From positions 383,546,549-383,610,548 of the forward strand of contig CM019064.1 of assembly GCA_009667805.1 (NCBI GenBank): a DNA stretch of 64,000 bases. The letters are read 5' to 3'. This stretch comes from Leptobrachium leishanense. Lineage: Eukaryota; Chordata; Amphibia; Anura; Megophryidae. The notes beneath the pieces are model-generated. The model did not search any database. It saw only the letters and a program-made list of their open reading frames with translations, and was not told the DNA's origin. A program made the position numbers and the translations under genes. Shown piece by piece: positions 1-11,397 of this stretch. Position 1 is the stretch's first letter. Each line of letters opens with the position of its first letter.

Positions 1-251
1 CATCTCTGCGCGAGATACAGCAAAACAAGACTATCATTTTAGTATTGTTAGGCCTCATCAGGAGGACATAGCTAACACCCCTAAAGGCACCACGCACCGA
101 GCAAGCGAATCATTGCACGGACCTGTCTGCTGCTTTTTTCACCTCCTAGAAATTACTTTTGTATTAATATAAAGCGTGCTAGTCTGTATCATGCTTTGTC
201 TAGATAGAAATTCTGACATTGGAAGCTTACAAATCATGATCTTATTTCCAG
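1..251 (+). other. map3k12: MAP3K12 intron (3' end)
   Basis: This is intronic sequence upstream of the first exon in the window. It ends in a pyrimidine-rich stretch and a CAG acceptor at 249-251. I see no gene or recognisable repeat in it. Confidence 0.6.
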
Positions 252-684
252 GCCAGACATTTTGAAGTCTGAAGTTCTCCTTCCCAAAGTGGAATCCGTC
301 CTGTCGCCATCGACCCCATCCGGTTGCCAGAAGCTTCCTCCTTCCCCGGGACGTGGCCGGCGTGGGAAACCACGTTACCGCAAAGCAAAAGACATGGTTA
401 ACTTGAGAGCCGCGGTAACTCCAGATCCTACCCCGCAGAACCAGACGCCACCACGAGACCCGCACCCTTTGTCTTCTTCCAGCCCTGACCTGTTATGTAC
501 TCCTCTGGAAGCAGAGGCTCGCAGAGGAAGCCAGAGTGCAGAGTGCTCCCCTGTCCGTTCTCTTCCTGGACCCCCAAGCCCAGACTCCCCATCAGGCCGA
601 GCAGCAGGAAGCAGGGCATCCAGAGGAGGACAACACCTGACACCTGCAGCAATGCTGTATCGAGCAGCTGTCACCAGGAGCCAG
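252..684 (+). CDS. map3k12: MAP3K12 (DLK) coding exon, C-terminal regulatory region
   Basis: This exon encodes part of the C-terminal tail of dual leucine zipper kinase, a MAP3K that drives JNK signalling in neurons after axon injury. The kinase and zipper domains lie upstream of the window. The acceptor is TTTCCAG|G at 251/252 and the donor CAG|GTACGA at 684/685. The reading frame has one carried-over base at the start and ends in phase 0. Visible features are PDILKSEVLLPKVE, a basic cluster GRGRRGKPRYRKAK, a long Pro/Ser-rich stretch that is probably disordered, and MLYRAAVTRSQ just before the donor. The basic GRxRRGKxRxRK cluster and the RAAVTRSQ segment followed by an acidic exon are typical of the DLK/LZK pair. 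Later exons choose DLK over MAP3K13. There is no internal stop. Confidence 0.88.
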
Positions 685-1298
685 GTACGATCACATGAGC
701 AAGCGTGACACAGAATGCTCTAAAATGATGATGACAAAATGTAAAAAATTTTTTATTTTAATTAGTATATTTGAGTATTTATAGGCATATGGTCGGACTT
801 AATGAATTCATGAGAGTTAAAATTGTATATGCACTCAAGAACGTAGGAAGGAACTACCTGTCTGTGTGCAGGGGAGCCTTGACATCAGGTACGTGGAATC
901 TCTGTGAGCTCTAAATCCGCTGAAAAATCACTTGAGGTTTGAGAGTGTCTCCTTAATCTTAAAGGATGTTGTGAATCTGCAGACCTGCAGCATCCTTCGG
1001 GATCCTAGCCCACATTCCTTTCGATACCCAAGTGTGACGGAGGGTAATCTGGAGGCATTTCTAAATAGCACACCACTCACGTCACACTTTAAACCTGTCA
1101 TGATGAAATCATGTACAGGTAACTTGATAGGTCTGCCTATGTATATTTTAAATGTGTAGCATTATACTGTATGTTCTACAAGGCTTATTGTTTACCAAGG
1201 AATAATGTTATATTGTACAAAGAAATAGCATAAAATTTCCACACAGCTAATTATATCCATAAAGAACCAGGTGTGACATTGAAAGAGATACTCTAGGG
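685..1298 (+). other. map3k12: MAP3K12 intron, no feature seen
   Basis: This is the start of the intron that runs to 4356. It is AT-rich, with a short open frame at 932-1159 that shows no family signature. I see nothing to annotate. Confidence 0.5.
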
Positions 1299-1483
1299 CA
1301 GTGTTTCTCAACTCCGGTTCTTGGGACCTTCTAACAGACCAGATTTTGCAGATCACCTTGGCGAAAATGCAGACTGAATCGTGCAATCACTGAGCAGCAA
1401 ATCATATCACCTGTGCTGTGCTTCAGCTATCTGGAAAACCTGGCGTGGCGGAGGGTCCTGAGGAGTGGAGTTGAGAAACACTG
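1299..1483. mobile_element. hAT-type MITE, family CAGTGTTTCCCAA, copy 1
   Basis: The terminal inverted repeats are CAGTGTTTCTCAACTCC and its complement GAGTTGAGAAACACTG. The internal stretch with GCAAATCATATCACCTGTG is shared with copies at 33663, 58590 and 59543. The flanks share CTAGGG on both sides, a partial target duplication. No coding sequence is present, so it depends on a transposase elsewhere. Confidence 0.75.
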
Positions 1484-1557
1484 CTAGGGTTAAAACGGGA
1501 GGTGGGATATAGGAGTTTAATAAGCAATAACCCTTCCTGACCCCTTAGCAAACCCCT

Positions 1558-1735
1558 AGGGCTCTATCACCTGGTGTGAGCTAAAACGCCAACGCTACAT
1601 GTAAAATCTAGTGCGAGAAGCTAAAAGGTAGCACCAGACAACCCACCAACAGATCAACTTGTCTGTGGTAGTCCATGTACAAGGTCATTTAGCGCTCCCT
1701 AGGGAAACGCTAAGACCCGGTCTGAGAACCAGCGC
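1558..1735 (+). repeat. MITE-like end, GGGCTCTATCACCTGGTGTGAG family
   Basis: The sequence starting GGGCTCTATCACCTGG matches, in opposite orientation, the unit that ends near 31710, and is related to the ends at 3177 and 26697. It includes the shared segments CAACTTGTCTGTGGTAGTCC and TTAGCGCTCCCTAGGGAAAC. It may be one end of a foldback unit reaching 3177. Confidence 0.55.
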
Positions 1736-2690
1736 TAATGCATTGTATAGGGAAACCGCCGTGCTTTGGGAAACGTGAAAAGATGCATTGTATAAGAAAA
1801 CCTCCGTGCTTCAGTACAAAGCCCTGCTGTGGTCAAGAGGAAAAAAAGTTCTCCTTGGCCGGCTGCAGGCACAAGATAGAAGCCTGAAACCTTCAGTCCT
1901 CATATCGGTTAGTACAACAGCTCAACAAGCTAATGCTCTGTGTTAGTACGAAAGAGATCTTATGATTGATTCCCAACAGGACCGTTTGTAATTTTTTCTT
2001 GTCCTTTTTTTTAACATCTTTCTATGCATTATATATTATAATAATAATGGCAGCATTATAAATATTTAAGCTTGTATTATGAAAAATAGTAGCATTATAA
2101 TAATAGTATGATAATGCTACTTTCATTATACAATCTTATAATAATAATAGCCGCATTATAAATATATACAGCATATGAACACGCCAAAAATAGAAACCTA
2201 AATTTACATACGGCTCTGTTGGGAATTGATCCTATTACCGCTTTCGTACGAACATGGTGCATTAGTATGTTGAGCCACTATGCAAACAAATGAGAAGAGA
2301 AGATTTCAGGTTTCTTATTATATACCTGCAGCCAGCCAAGGAGTGGAAAAAGGCGTTCCAGAGAAGAAAAGCCTCCGTTTTTTTTTTCTTTTTTCTAAAA
2401 ATCAGCACCCCAAATTTTGCCTAAAAAACCCAGAAAAATACTTAATAAATTCTAATAATTCAATGAATAAAAAGGCTTTTGCTGCAGATTAAAAAAATAA
2501 ACGTTTGAATAAAGAAAAAGAGTAAAAAACGATAATATTTTTTTGATTGTATCCTATGGACTTCGCAGACTGCGGTTTTCCTATACAATGCATGTTTTAC
2601 ATGTGCACTGCGGTTTTACTCTACAATGCATATTTTACATGTGCATGGCAGTTTTCCTATACAATGCATCTTTATCATGTAAACTACATC
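1734..2690. repeat. large diverged foldback (inverted repeat)
   Basis: Segments pair across about 950 bp. ATGCATTGTATAGGGAAACC near 1737 pairs with GCGGTTTTCCTATACAATGC near 2571. CTCCTTGGCCGGCTGCAGG near 1852 pairs with CCTGCAGCCAGCCAAGGAG near 2325. GATTGATTCCCAACAGG near 1963 pairs with CTGTTGGGAATTGATCC near 2217. The AT-rich centre holds imperfect TAATAATA runs. The right arm contains three tandem units of about 40 bp (2565-2690) around TATACAATGCAT. No coding capacity is visible. Confidence 0.65.
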
Positions 2691-2699
2691 CAACGAGCC

Positions 2700-2815
2700 A
2701 TGAGAACACCCTTGGGTAAGACACCTAACGGTACATACTCGCCACCCAGGACATACTTGAAAACGAGAGAAATCTCAATGTATCCTTCCTGGTAAAATCC
2801 TTTCTCAAAAAAAAA
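2700..2815 (+). mobile_element. 5'-truncated tRNA-type SINE tail
   Basis: The segment from CCTTGGGTAAGACACCTAAC to GGTAAAATCCTTTCTC followed by an A-run matches, in opposite orientation, the 3' half of the SINE at 11205-11397. The tRNA-like head is missing, as expected for a 5'-truncated insertion. Confidence 0.55.
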
Positions 2816-2931
2816 GAAACAACTGTGCTGCATTCCTTTCAATTGTGTGTTAAGTGCCTGTTAATTTTGAGCAGGGACCTTTGACTTTTTTTCCTTTTCT
2901 CCTTTTCTGTCAGTTAACACCAGGGTTGAGC

Positions 2932-3177
2932 AGTAGGTAAATTTTTTCAATTAGCGTACGTGTAGAAATTAGCGCCAAGACCATATGATCATGTTAAGTA
3001 TAGGACGCGGTAAGTACAGTAAGCTTGCGCTAAATGATTTGCGAATCGTGATTTTCGCTGTTTGTAGCGAGAGGCAGACAATCTGTTGATCCGACGCTAG
3101 ACTGAATTTACCTGGTGCTAACGCAAAAACATGCTGACGCTAGGATTAGCTCACACCTGCTGATAGTGCCCCTGCTG
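2932..3177 (-). repeat. MITE-like unit, CAGGGTTGAGCA...TAGTGCCCCTG
   Basis: The ends are CAGGGTTGAGCAGTAGGTAAA and CACACCTGCTGATAGTGCCCC. The same ends and part of the flank (TGCATTCCTTTCAATTG) recur in opposite orientation around 26697-28290, where a larger element is inserted. It is non-coding. Confidence 0.55.
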
Positions 3178-4356
3178 TTTTAACCAGGGGTATAGCCCTA
3201 AAAAAATAAGTGGGGGAAATCTCCAAGATTTCTGCTCCTTAATTAACCATTGACATGTTTTACTTAACCCTTCACTGCACATGCAAATTTGATATCTATG
3301 TTTAAACCTAAAGACATGTTGGGTTTTAGAGAATTCTTATGATAATTGTAATACATACAATATGTTTAAGGTGATTTAATAAGGAAAATATAACTGGAAC
3401 CTAATATAAGCTGCTCAGTGTGTGGGCCAAAAGGGAACTCCGTACGTCATGAGAAAAATTTGTGGGAACTGCATTCCCATGTGTTCCTGCTCAACTCGAT
3501 CCATGGTTTTAACCCTTTTGTCTTTTAAAAAAATCACCTTGAACCCAGCGCTGGGCTCCCTCTGTGCTCCCCCCAGACATGAAGTGCTGCCGTCTTCCTG
3601 TAAGTGGAACCAGATCGCTGATCTGAGCTTCTGGACGGAGCTAAACCCCCACACTCGGAGGAATGAATCAGCTCTCTGAGAGCTCTAAAGGGAGGAGAGA
3701 GGTGAAGACACTCAGGCCACGGTGACCACTCAAACAACATAGTGTCAAGGCGCCTTGCCGACCGGAGCCAGGATGATCCTACTCAGCGCAACCATCAAGT
3801 GGAGCAATCTTGACGTCAGATCAATGCCAGTCCTCGGAGCATTGCGACACCTCAGCCTCGATCCAGCTCTCCTTGTAACCTGCCTCCGCCAATATGGTGG
3901 TTTTGCTGCTCTTATAATGTAGAAGTTACCCCTTCTAGATGAGGTCTAGAAACTATCAGAGTGTATTGTCTACTTTATGTACCGACCTGGACCTGTTTAC
4001 CATGACCTTGCCTGCTAGCCACCTGACAATCTGCCGGTACTATGTGCTTGCCAACTAGGCCCTTGCCCTGCCCTTGGCCTTTACCACAACTATTTCCTGG
4101 CATACACCTACGCTCCTGCTTTAAGCATACTGCAGAATCCTGTTCCATTCCTCCTCGCCTACTCTATCATGTCACGAGCCGGCCCTGACACATAGAGTGA
4201 CCAGTAATTCTAAAACGTTAGCTCTAGTCAGCTTGAGGCACATAAATAGCCACCATTGTCTGTTACCTGTCCTTTACATCTGTGAAATGATTGTTACGTC
4301 TAAGACAAAATGAGCAGTCATATAAACTAATTATTCCCTTGCTTTGTGTCTTCTAG
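3178..4356 (+). other. map3k12: MAP3K12 intron, no feature seen
   Basis: This is intron sequence up to the acceptor TTCTAG at 4351-4356. Short open frames on both strands at 3415-3740 overlap each other and carry no family signature. I see no recognisable gene or repeat. Confidence 0.5.
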
Positions 4357-4427
4357 AAGAGAGGTCAGTCCTCAGAGGAAGAAGAAGGTGAGGTGGATAG
4401 TGAGCTGGAGATGGAGAGGAGACAGAG
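4357..4427 (+). CDS. map3k12: MAP3K12 (DLK) small acidic exon
   Basis: This 71-nt exon lies between the acceptor GTCTTCTAG and the donor AG|GTAATG. It starts in phase 0, right after the 684 donor, and ends in phase 2. It encodes an acidic motif SSEEEEGEVDSELE followed by MERRQ. The SSEEEEGEVDSE block is one of the most conserved parts of the DLK/LZK C-terminus. The last two bases join the first base of the exon at 9541 to make Arg, giving RRQR then WQTSM, which follows the DLK pattern. It is too short to be found as an open frame and was located from splice signals and motif. Confidence 0.88.
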
Positions 4428-5433
4428 GTAATGATTTTTCTTCTAGAGTAATCCCATAAATACGTTTTCTATAAAAGTCATATGATCAGAATTGGCTTAT
4501 CTGATCTATCTTCTATGTTTTCTCCTTGGGTCCACAAGCTGTAATTGCAGTTTAATCTATTTGTAGCTCTGAATTTTCTATGTTCCTGGAAAAATAGTCA
4601 ACCACAAAATCAAAGAGAACATCAGTCTCCCTTCTTTTTTTTTTTACTATAAATAACACCTTTTTTGTTCTGTAAGTGAAATCACCTTGCGTTAAAAGGG
4701 ATATTAAATAGAGTTCCCTTTTTTGCCATTAAATAATTGGACACTTGCTGCTGACAGCCTCTGCCCAATTATTTAGTTATTTTATTAGTTTGGCCAAGCT
4801 TACTCATCTTCTGCCCCTCGCCACACACAGCTCCTACTCTTCAGCTCAGGAATACCTGAACCTGGAAGTCCCTGAAGTTTTCTAATGCAATTTGTCACCC
4901 TACGTAACTTCAGTAGCGCAGATAGGAGCCACAAATTGCACAACGCAACAGGACCTGCGCACATTACATATGCAGGTTCCTATAGTGCCTGCCCAGAGCG
5001 ATGGATTGGAGCTGGCGCATGCACAGATTCGATCCATCGGCTGCCTCTCGGACTGCTGCTGCGATTGATCTCAGAGATGGTGACGTCAGCACGCTTTGAG
5101 TGCTGACATCACTGGTGACTAATCTGGTGACCAGCAGCTGGGAAATAAAAAAATCCCGGCTGTTGGTGATACTGGGTGGGATGGAGGAAGCTCCTCCATT
5201 TCAATCTGCGATTGCACCAGATTGGGGGGGGGGTGTGAGAGGCACTCCCCACATCCTGACTTTAAAGTGGTCAGGGTGAGTAGAGTGTCCCTTTAAATCA
5301 GTGAATTAACTCTTTTTTATACTGTTAATGAACCAACATGCTGTTTGTTCTGGCATTTAAACATATAATCTGGGATTCTCTTCCACACCTATCTTTTAAA
5401 CTATCCTTTGGATCAGATTGTAAAATAAAAAAT
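4428..5433 (+). other. map3k12: MAP3K12 intron before the L1 insertion
   Basis: This is intron sequence with no gene. It runs into the A-rich target site AAAAAAAAGGATTACA (5434-5449), where the L1 copy inserted. A G-run lies at about 5225. Confidence 0.5.
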
Positions 5434-5449
5434 AAAAAAAAGGATTACA

Positions 5450-8400
5450 AACACAGGGAGGCAGCTACAATCGATCTCTTAGCTCGCATTCACAACCTGG
5501 AGACCTTACATAAGGAATCCCTTGACCCTGCCCAGTTAACCGACTTGACAACCCTACGCCGGGAACTGGCCATTCTTCTTAATTCCACGTATCACCGACA
5601 CTGTTTACGTTCCAAGACATTTTTCTTTGCTCATGGAGACAAGAGTGGGAGACTGCTGGCTCGTATGCTACGTGCCCGCCATTCGACCATGTACATTGCC
5701 AAAATCAGGGACACACATGGCAAAACACAACATCTACCACACCGCATTCTCCCTACGATTCGTTCCTACTTCGCGACTCTATATGACCTGCCCACCCCGG
5801 AGACGGACGCAGGATGCACACTTCATTCGCAAAAGATTCATGCCTATCTCTCCCAACACGTCACGCGACGCCTGACACCTGAAACTGCCCTACTGTTAGA
5901 CGCACCCTTAACTATAGAAGAATTGAGTGACGCGGTAAAATCCTCTAAAACGGCAAGTGCCCAGGCCCAGATGGCCTTCCCCTGCAATATTATAAACAAT
6001 TTGCGAAAATTCTCTACCCCAGATTCCTGGTGGCTTTTAATGCCATTCTGGAAGGCCACACCATTCCGTCCCAAACTCAGGCGGCCAACATATCTTTAAT
6101 TCCTAAGGAAGGTAAAGATGCTGAGCGGTGCAACAGCTACCGCCCCATCTCCCGATTAAATTGCGATCTCAAACTGTATGCAAAGATCCTGGCCACACGA
6201 CTTACACCTTATGTCCCGGGGTTGATACACCAAGACCAGGTGGGATTTGTGGCAGGGCGGGAGGCACGAGATAACACCATACGGGCACTGACGATCATGC
6301 ATAGGGCAACGAGAAGGCCTTCTCCTCCTCTCTACGGACGCGGAGAAGGCCTTTGACAGAGTAAACTGGGAATTCTTGTTTGCAACTCTTTCTCAGGTTG
6401 GACTAGGTCCTAATCTATGCACCTGGATCCGGGCTCTATATTCGGATCCAACTGCACGGGTTTGCGTGAATGGGAGCTATACGGAACCCTTTAAGATAAG
6501 GAACGGTACTAGGCAGGGATGCCCACTCTCCCCATTGTTGTTTGTATTGGCATTGGAGCCCTTCCTGTCCTCTGTAAGGGCTAGCCCGGACATCAGAGGG
6601 ATCCGGACTGGCCAGACGGAGCACAGGGTAGCTGCTTTCGCGGATGATCTCCTTTTTTCGTGACTCACCCAGAAACGACTTTGCCAAACTTACTGAAAGC
6701 TTTTGAAGTATACGGTAACCTCTCCAACTTGAAAATTAATTTTGCCAATTCCTGTTAAATGTGTCCATGCCGCGGTCGAAGGCTCAATCCATACGGCGAA
6801 ACTTCTCGATCCAATGGGCCGAGGATAGAATTAAGTACCTGGGAATCTGGTTGACCTCTGACCATACTTTAATGTTCAGAGACAACTTTGCGCCCATGCT
6901 CGCGACTATCTCCACGGATCTGAAGGCCTGGAACTATCCGCACATTTCCTGGCTGGGTCGTGTCCAGGCAATCAAAATGAATGTACTCCCTCGTATTTTA
7001 TACCTCTTTCAGACGATTCCCATTGACCTCCCGCGAACCTTTTTTCGGGACCTACAGACGCAGATCGAATCATGTGTGGAGGGGATCCCGACCGAGGCTA
7101 AAATTTTCCATCCTTACCCTACCTAAAGCACGGGGGGCTTGCCATCCCAGACTTCGCAATATACCATACGGCTTGCCACCTTCAGCGTATTCTGGAATGG
7201 GCAAAACCCCGCAAACTCAAAGCGTGGGGGGTGGTTGAACAAGACAAAGCCGGGATTCCCCTCACTGTCCTCCCTTGGCTGCCTAAACTGCAAGGGCTAC
7301 ACCGGGTACGTGATCTACATTACACCTCAGCTACACTACGCATATGGCATCGAGTAATGCGTGTTTTAGACCTGTCCTCCGGCCCGTCGTCGCTTACGCC
7401 GTTGTTATACCAAGCCTCCACGCCCACGTCTTACACCCCGTCGATATTCACAGACTTGCTGCAAACACAAACACTGCGCATTCGTGACGTATTTCGAGAC
7501 CAACAACTTGCCTCGCTTACTGATATACTGGGCGATAGGGCAGTGACTTTCCTACGATACTTTCGATATCAACAGATTGCTAGCTTTATCAGATCTATAC
7601 CCCAACGAACAAAACTGACCCGCCCTCTAACAGAATTTGAAAAACAGTGCATGACAGCTGACCTACTGCCACATGGCGTGTCCTATTTATACGAACTCCT
7701 CCAGCGCTCAAATAGAACCCCCCGCCGAGGTTTATGGGCAGTTGGGAGATGATGTTAGAAACTACTCTGTCCGACTCCCAATGGGGGAAAATCTGCGACC
7801 TTACACACCACTGCTCGGTCTCATCAAAAACACAGGAGACGGCATATAAATTACTATTCCTGTGGTATAAGACCCCTGAACAGCTTAGTCACGTGTTTCC
7901 TGATATGTCGGATGAGTGCTGGCGTTGTGGTGAAAGTCCGGGATCGGCACTTCACATATGGTGGTCTTGTCCAGTAATTCGCCTATATTGGGAAAAGATA
8001 CATAAAATCACTCAACTGTTCATAGAACCTCCCCCCGATTTCCGACCAGCCACCATGCTATTACATCATGTACACTACGCTACTTCAGGTTACAAAAAAA
8101 ATCGGTGTGTATCCGCATTCTGAATGTTGCCAAAAGTCTAATACCCCTATTTTGGAAGCAAAGGGTGAGCCCTCCCATGCACCTTTGGCTCTCTAAAATG
8201 GAAGAGCTCCATAGAGTCGAACAACTGTACTACTCAATGAACGGTATGACGGCCCAATATACTCAGATTTGGAGTACTTGGATCCTCCAAATCGGGAGGA
8301 GCAGAATTTCGTGCCTTGTTACTGTAATTGAGCCAATGTGACGTATCTGACCACATTCCTTCTTAAGACGCTCTAGTCTCTACCCTTGACGTATAGTGAA

Positions 8401-8709
8401 TGCACTGTTTTATGGTTTCTGTGCCCAGTAGGGATTTGCCCACATTCCCAAGCCATTTCCCCCCTCCCCAATACCCCCCTTTTTTTTTGGTCTTAGTTTA
8501 ATTTACCCTTTCCACGTGATCCCAACAACGTTAATCTGACTTGATGCTGATACTTAGTCTTCTAAGTCTGATACCTAACTCGAATGTAAAAGATACATGT
8601 TGTTTTATGATGATGCCACCGCCCAGCCTGCGAGCTGATGACTTTGATACATGTACAACTTTCGTATATCTTTGTTTACTGTGAAAAATTTAAATAAAAA
8701 CTTTTATTT
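5450..8709 (+). pseudogene. 5'-truncated L1-type LINE, broken ORF2 (reverse transcriptase)
   Basis: This is a dead L1-clade retrotransposon inside a MAP3K12 intron. Reverse transcriptase blocks appear in order across three frames: SLIPKEGKD and YRPIS near 6090-6160, LYAKILATRL, QVGFVAGREARDN, AEKAFDRVNW (motif A, near 6340), GTRQGCPLSPLLF (motif B, near 6510), FADDLLF (catalytic motif C, near 6640), and KYLGIWLTSD near 6830. A C-terminal zinc knuckle of the L1 type, CWRCGESPGSALHIWWSC, lies near 7918-7975. Frameshifts and stops interrupt the frame at least near 6050, 6350, 6660 and 7125. The endonuclease domain and ORF1 are absent. The 3' end has AATAAA and an A-tail at 8709-8723. GGATTACA after an A-run flanks both sides (5434-5449 and 8724-8731), so this is a target-primed insertion. 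It is oriented with the gene. Confidence 0.9.
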
Positions 8710-8731
8710 AAAAAAAAAAAAAAGGATTACA

Positions 8732-9540
8732 TTCAGAAACATAACAATGCTTTAGGTGCTCCAAACAAACCAGAGTTTGCCCACCTGAAACATTGTGTTG
8801 TTCCCAAAATAAAGTGCCTCCTCCTTCTTTTTGGATAACCTCATAAGAGCAGTTATTAGGTTGGAAGGACAAGACATACCACGATGAAGTACTTTGATAT
8901 TATGACAGGCTTTTACAATGTGTTATCAAATTATGTAACTAAAACCCCATTGTTTTGAACAAATTCAGTTTTTTAATGTTTAAGTCTATATTAAAGTGGA
9001 GTGCTCTGAAATTGTGAGGTGATGATATATATATATATATATCATCATGTATATGTGTGAAGGAGCAAGAGCTAGCACGCAATAAATTTGTTATTTTATT
9101 ACAAAGGCTTTTAAGTCACGTTAAAATAGTCAACGTTTCAGCTCTTAAGCAGAGCTTTCATCAGGACATCTATGTACTGTATGTATCTATGTCCTGATGG
9201 CATCTATACTCGAGAGCTGAAACAACTATTCTAACTTGACTTAACAAATTTGTTATTTTATTACAAAGACCATAGAGTGCTAGCTCTTGCTCCTTCTTTT
9301 GTATCATTGTTGGCTGACCTCTGGGCATTTGTTTCCTTTGGAGTCCTTGAGTGCAGATGTTCTGTGTTGAATCTATCTAATCCTCGGAGGTGGTGTTTCC
9401 ATCTGGTTTGGGTTTGCCATTTTAGGGCCTAAATATACCATAATATAGGTCGTCGCCCTACCATTCACGTGAGCAGCTAAAATACCATTTTCAAATCAAC
9501 ACAAAGATCGGTGGTAACATTGTATCTTACATCTATGTAG
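8732..9540 (+). other. map3k12: MAP3K12 intron with a small inverted-repeat element
   Basis: AGGAGCAAGAGCTAGCAC at 9061-9078 and its complement at 9278-9295 bound a 235-bp unit. The unit also holds direct copies of AAATTTGTTATTTTATTACA near 9085 and 9246, so it looks like a small non-autonomous repeat. A (TA)n palindrome lies at about 9023-9048. The intron ends at the TAG acceptor 9538-9540. Confidence 0.55.
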
Positions 9541-9814
9541 ATGGCAGACGAGCATGTCTCAACATCAATCTCCCAGCTCCGAGAATTTATCAGATGGAGA
9601 AGAAGGAAACACTACAGATCCCTCACACAGTGTGACCCCTGATGTGCTAAGCACTAACACTGATGAGCGCCAGGATGACCGATCTGAGGATCTAGTGTCC
9701 CAGAGCTCAGAACCCCCACTGGACCTCTTGACCCAATCTGATGGCCTGTCGGAGAAAGAAGCTGTGGTCCAGAAGGTGAAAACTCAGCTCAGCAATGAGC
9801 AAACCGCGGGAGAG
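9541..9814 (+). CDS. map3k12: MAP3K12 (DLK) penultimate coding exon
   Basis: This 274-nt exon lies between the acceptor ATCTATGTAG and the donor GAG|GTGAGG. It starts with one base completing an Arg codon and ends in phase 0. It encodes [11 protein letters not shown], then [36 protein letters not shown] and QSSEPPLDL. The SSENxSDGEEG and STNTDERxDxRSxD strings are diagnostic of MAP3K12; MAP3K13 has a different sequence here. The tail is acidic and Ser-rich, probably disordered and phosphorylated. An ATG occurs at 9554, but splicing from 4427 reads through it, so it is an internal Met. The donor reads GTGAGG, and continuing past it would add only 11 codons before a stop. Confidence 0.9.
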
Positions 9815-10137
9815 GTGAGGCCTGGACTGGAGTCTTGTGCAATGATATAGTAAAAAATAAAATATGAAAAGATGTCTATTGATAGGATGGGACATTATTA
9901 AAGTGATCCATAGTTGATGATAAAGCGCAGGTCTCCTATCTAAGGATCTTGTGACCAACTGGCCCAAGTGCACGCCAGCAGGTGTAAATTCTCCATTTCA
10001 GCGATCATCTGTGCTAGAAACAGAGCAACAGTAGAAAGAGAAATGTGATTTCAGGGGCAAGTGTAGGCTGCTCCAGGGAGAGTGTGTTTTTGAATGCTGT
10101 GGGAGGTAAATTACCCTTATTTTCTTCTCTTCTGCAG

Positions 10138-10209
10138 AATGTCGTCCTCTACGATGACTCTGACTGCGACAGCGCCGAACTGGACCAATCGCTGGCTGGA
10201 ACCACATGA
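10138..10209 (+). CDS. map3k12: MAP3K12 (DLK) terminal coding exon and stop
   Basis: The acceptor is a strong polypyrimidine tract followed by TCTGCAG|AAT. The frame encodes NVVLYDDSDCDSAELDQ, then SLAGTT and a TGA stop at 10207-10209. The DSDCDSxELD motif is the conserved C-terminal signature of DLK. The protein ends six residues after DQ, so the end differs from the longer Pro-rich mammalian tail. That is either a lineage difference or a shifted stop. Twenty-three codons precede the stop. Confidence 0.86.
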   Translation, partial: NVVLYDDSDCDSAELDQSLAGTT

Positions 10210-11204
10210 TGCCAGCGCAGACATACCTCTCCATGTATATAAAGGAAATATTTATATAAATAATATCTATAAATATAATACATAATATGTGAATAGACTG
10301 AGCCACATCCTATCCATTACTTCCCCAACACACCCAGCACACACACACATACACATAATCCCCTCACACCTAGCAGAGGATCAAAGTTTGGAAGCACTGG
10401 AATGATGACAATGTATTGAAAATAATGTAAAACTGACAATACCTGCGCTCCAAGTCAACCAGGGACGAGAAGACAACATTCTGACTGTTGCAGGGGCCTG
10501 TTTGCACTGGTTAATGGGCATGCAGTGAAATGTTAACCCTTTTCTAAGTAAGACTACATAACACATCAATGTATAATCTCATTGTGCAGGGAAAGGTCCA
10601 TCTGTATAATCAGAGATGGTGTGGAAACCCGTTTTAGCTGATAAGGTTCTCTATTAGAAGGTTATCCTGTGGTGGTCTGCAGATGGAGATGCTACCTTGG
10701 CCTTGCCGTTGCCTCTGCTGTTGGATGCAGCATTCCCTAAGGGAATCCAATCCACAACACATTTCTCTGGAGGTGGTGTTTGAAAGTGACCGAGATGGCA
10801 AATCTAGATTTCAGTTCTCCAGCATGTGCTGCATTTTGGAAATCTGAACAATGGTAACCTTATCATAAAACCTTATCATAAGGTGAACAATGCATCCTTA
10901 AGACTCATATTCTCCGAGTGCACCTTGTCAAACCTATGGTGTAATATACTAAAAGTCTACCAACAGGTCCATCTACAAGCTTTATTTGTACGATAATCCT
11001 TAAGGCGAGGTGACCTCATTGCCTATTTATTCAGGAATGATATTAAAAATGTCCAGATCCAGGCTTCACTGTATAAAGTGCTGTATAAAGTGCAGATTGC
11101 CATAAATATGTTACACAGAACAACCCAAAAGGATGGATCTTTTTCGTCAGCATCTTTGATGAATAAGCAATGTCGCCACCTCGCTTCAAATGATTTTCAG
11201 TAAA
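10210..11204 (+). other. map3k12: probable MAP3K12 3' UTR
   Basis: This sequence follows the MAP3K12 stop and shows no open frame of interest. It is likely 3' UTR, at least in its first part. Candidate AATAAA signals on the + strand lie farther down, at 11542-11547 and 12605-12610. The true cleavage site cannot be told from sequence alone. Confidence 0.4.
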
Positions 11205-11397
11205 AAAAAATTAGAAAGGATTTTACCAGGATGGATACATTGAGATTCCTCTCGTTTTCAAGTATGTCCTGGGTGGCGAGTATGTACCGTTAGGTGTCTT
11301 GCCCAAGGACACTTACTGGAGAGGTGCTCTTGCCGGGATCAAACCTGTGTCTCCACAGTTATAGAGCAGTGATGTTACGTCTACTCCACCCAGCCGG
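11205..11397 (-). mobile_element. tRNA-derived SINE
   Basis: Read on the - strand it starts GGGTGGAGTAGACGTAACAT and contains GGTTTGATCCC, which resembles the tRNA B box. It continues with CCTTGGGCAAGACACCTAAC and ends TGGTAAAATCCTTTCTAA plus a T/A-rich tail. A truncated copy lies at 2700-2815 on the + strand. The tRNA origin is inferred from the B-box match. The source tRNA was not identified. Confidence 0.6.

Noticed and set aside
139..708. Open frames on the - strand and in other + frames over the first MAP3K12 exon
   Set aside because: They are shadows of the exon: they ignore the splice sites and show no family signature.
5338..5450. Start of a protein at 5338 continuous with the L1 frame
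   Set aside because: The first roughly 37 codons are pre-insertion intron and an A-rich target site. The LINE begins only after the duplicated GGATTACA.
9023..9048. (TA)n palindrome as a regulatory or cruciform site
   Set aside because: It is simple microsatellite sequence in an intron without other support.
9250..9432. Short open frame upstream of the MAP3K12 exon
   Set aside because: It lies in an intron, partly in a small repeat, and has no acceptor or donor consistent with the gene's phase.
11205..11397. A tRNA gene
   Set aside because: The B-box-like word and head resemble a tRNA, but there is no cloverleaf of the right spacing, and a related tail lies at 2700. A SINE explains it.
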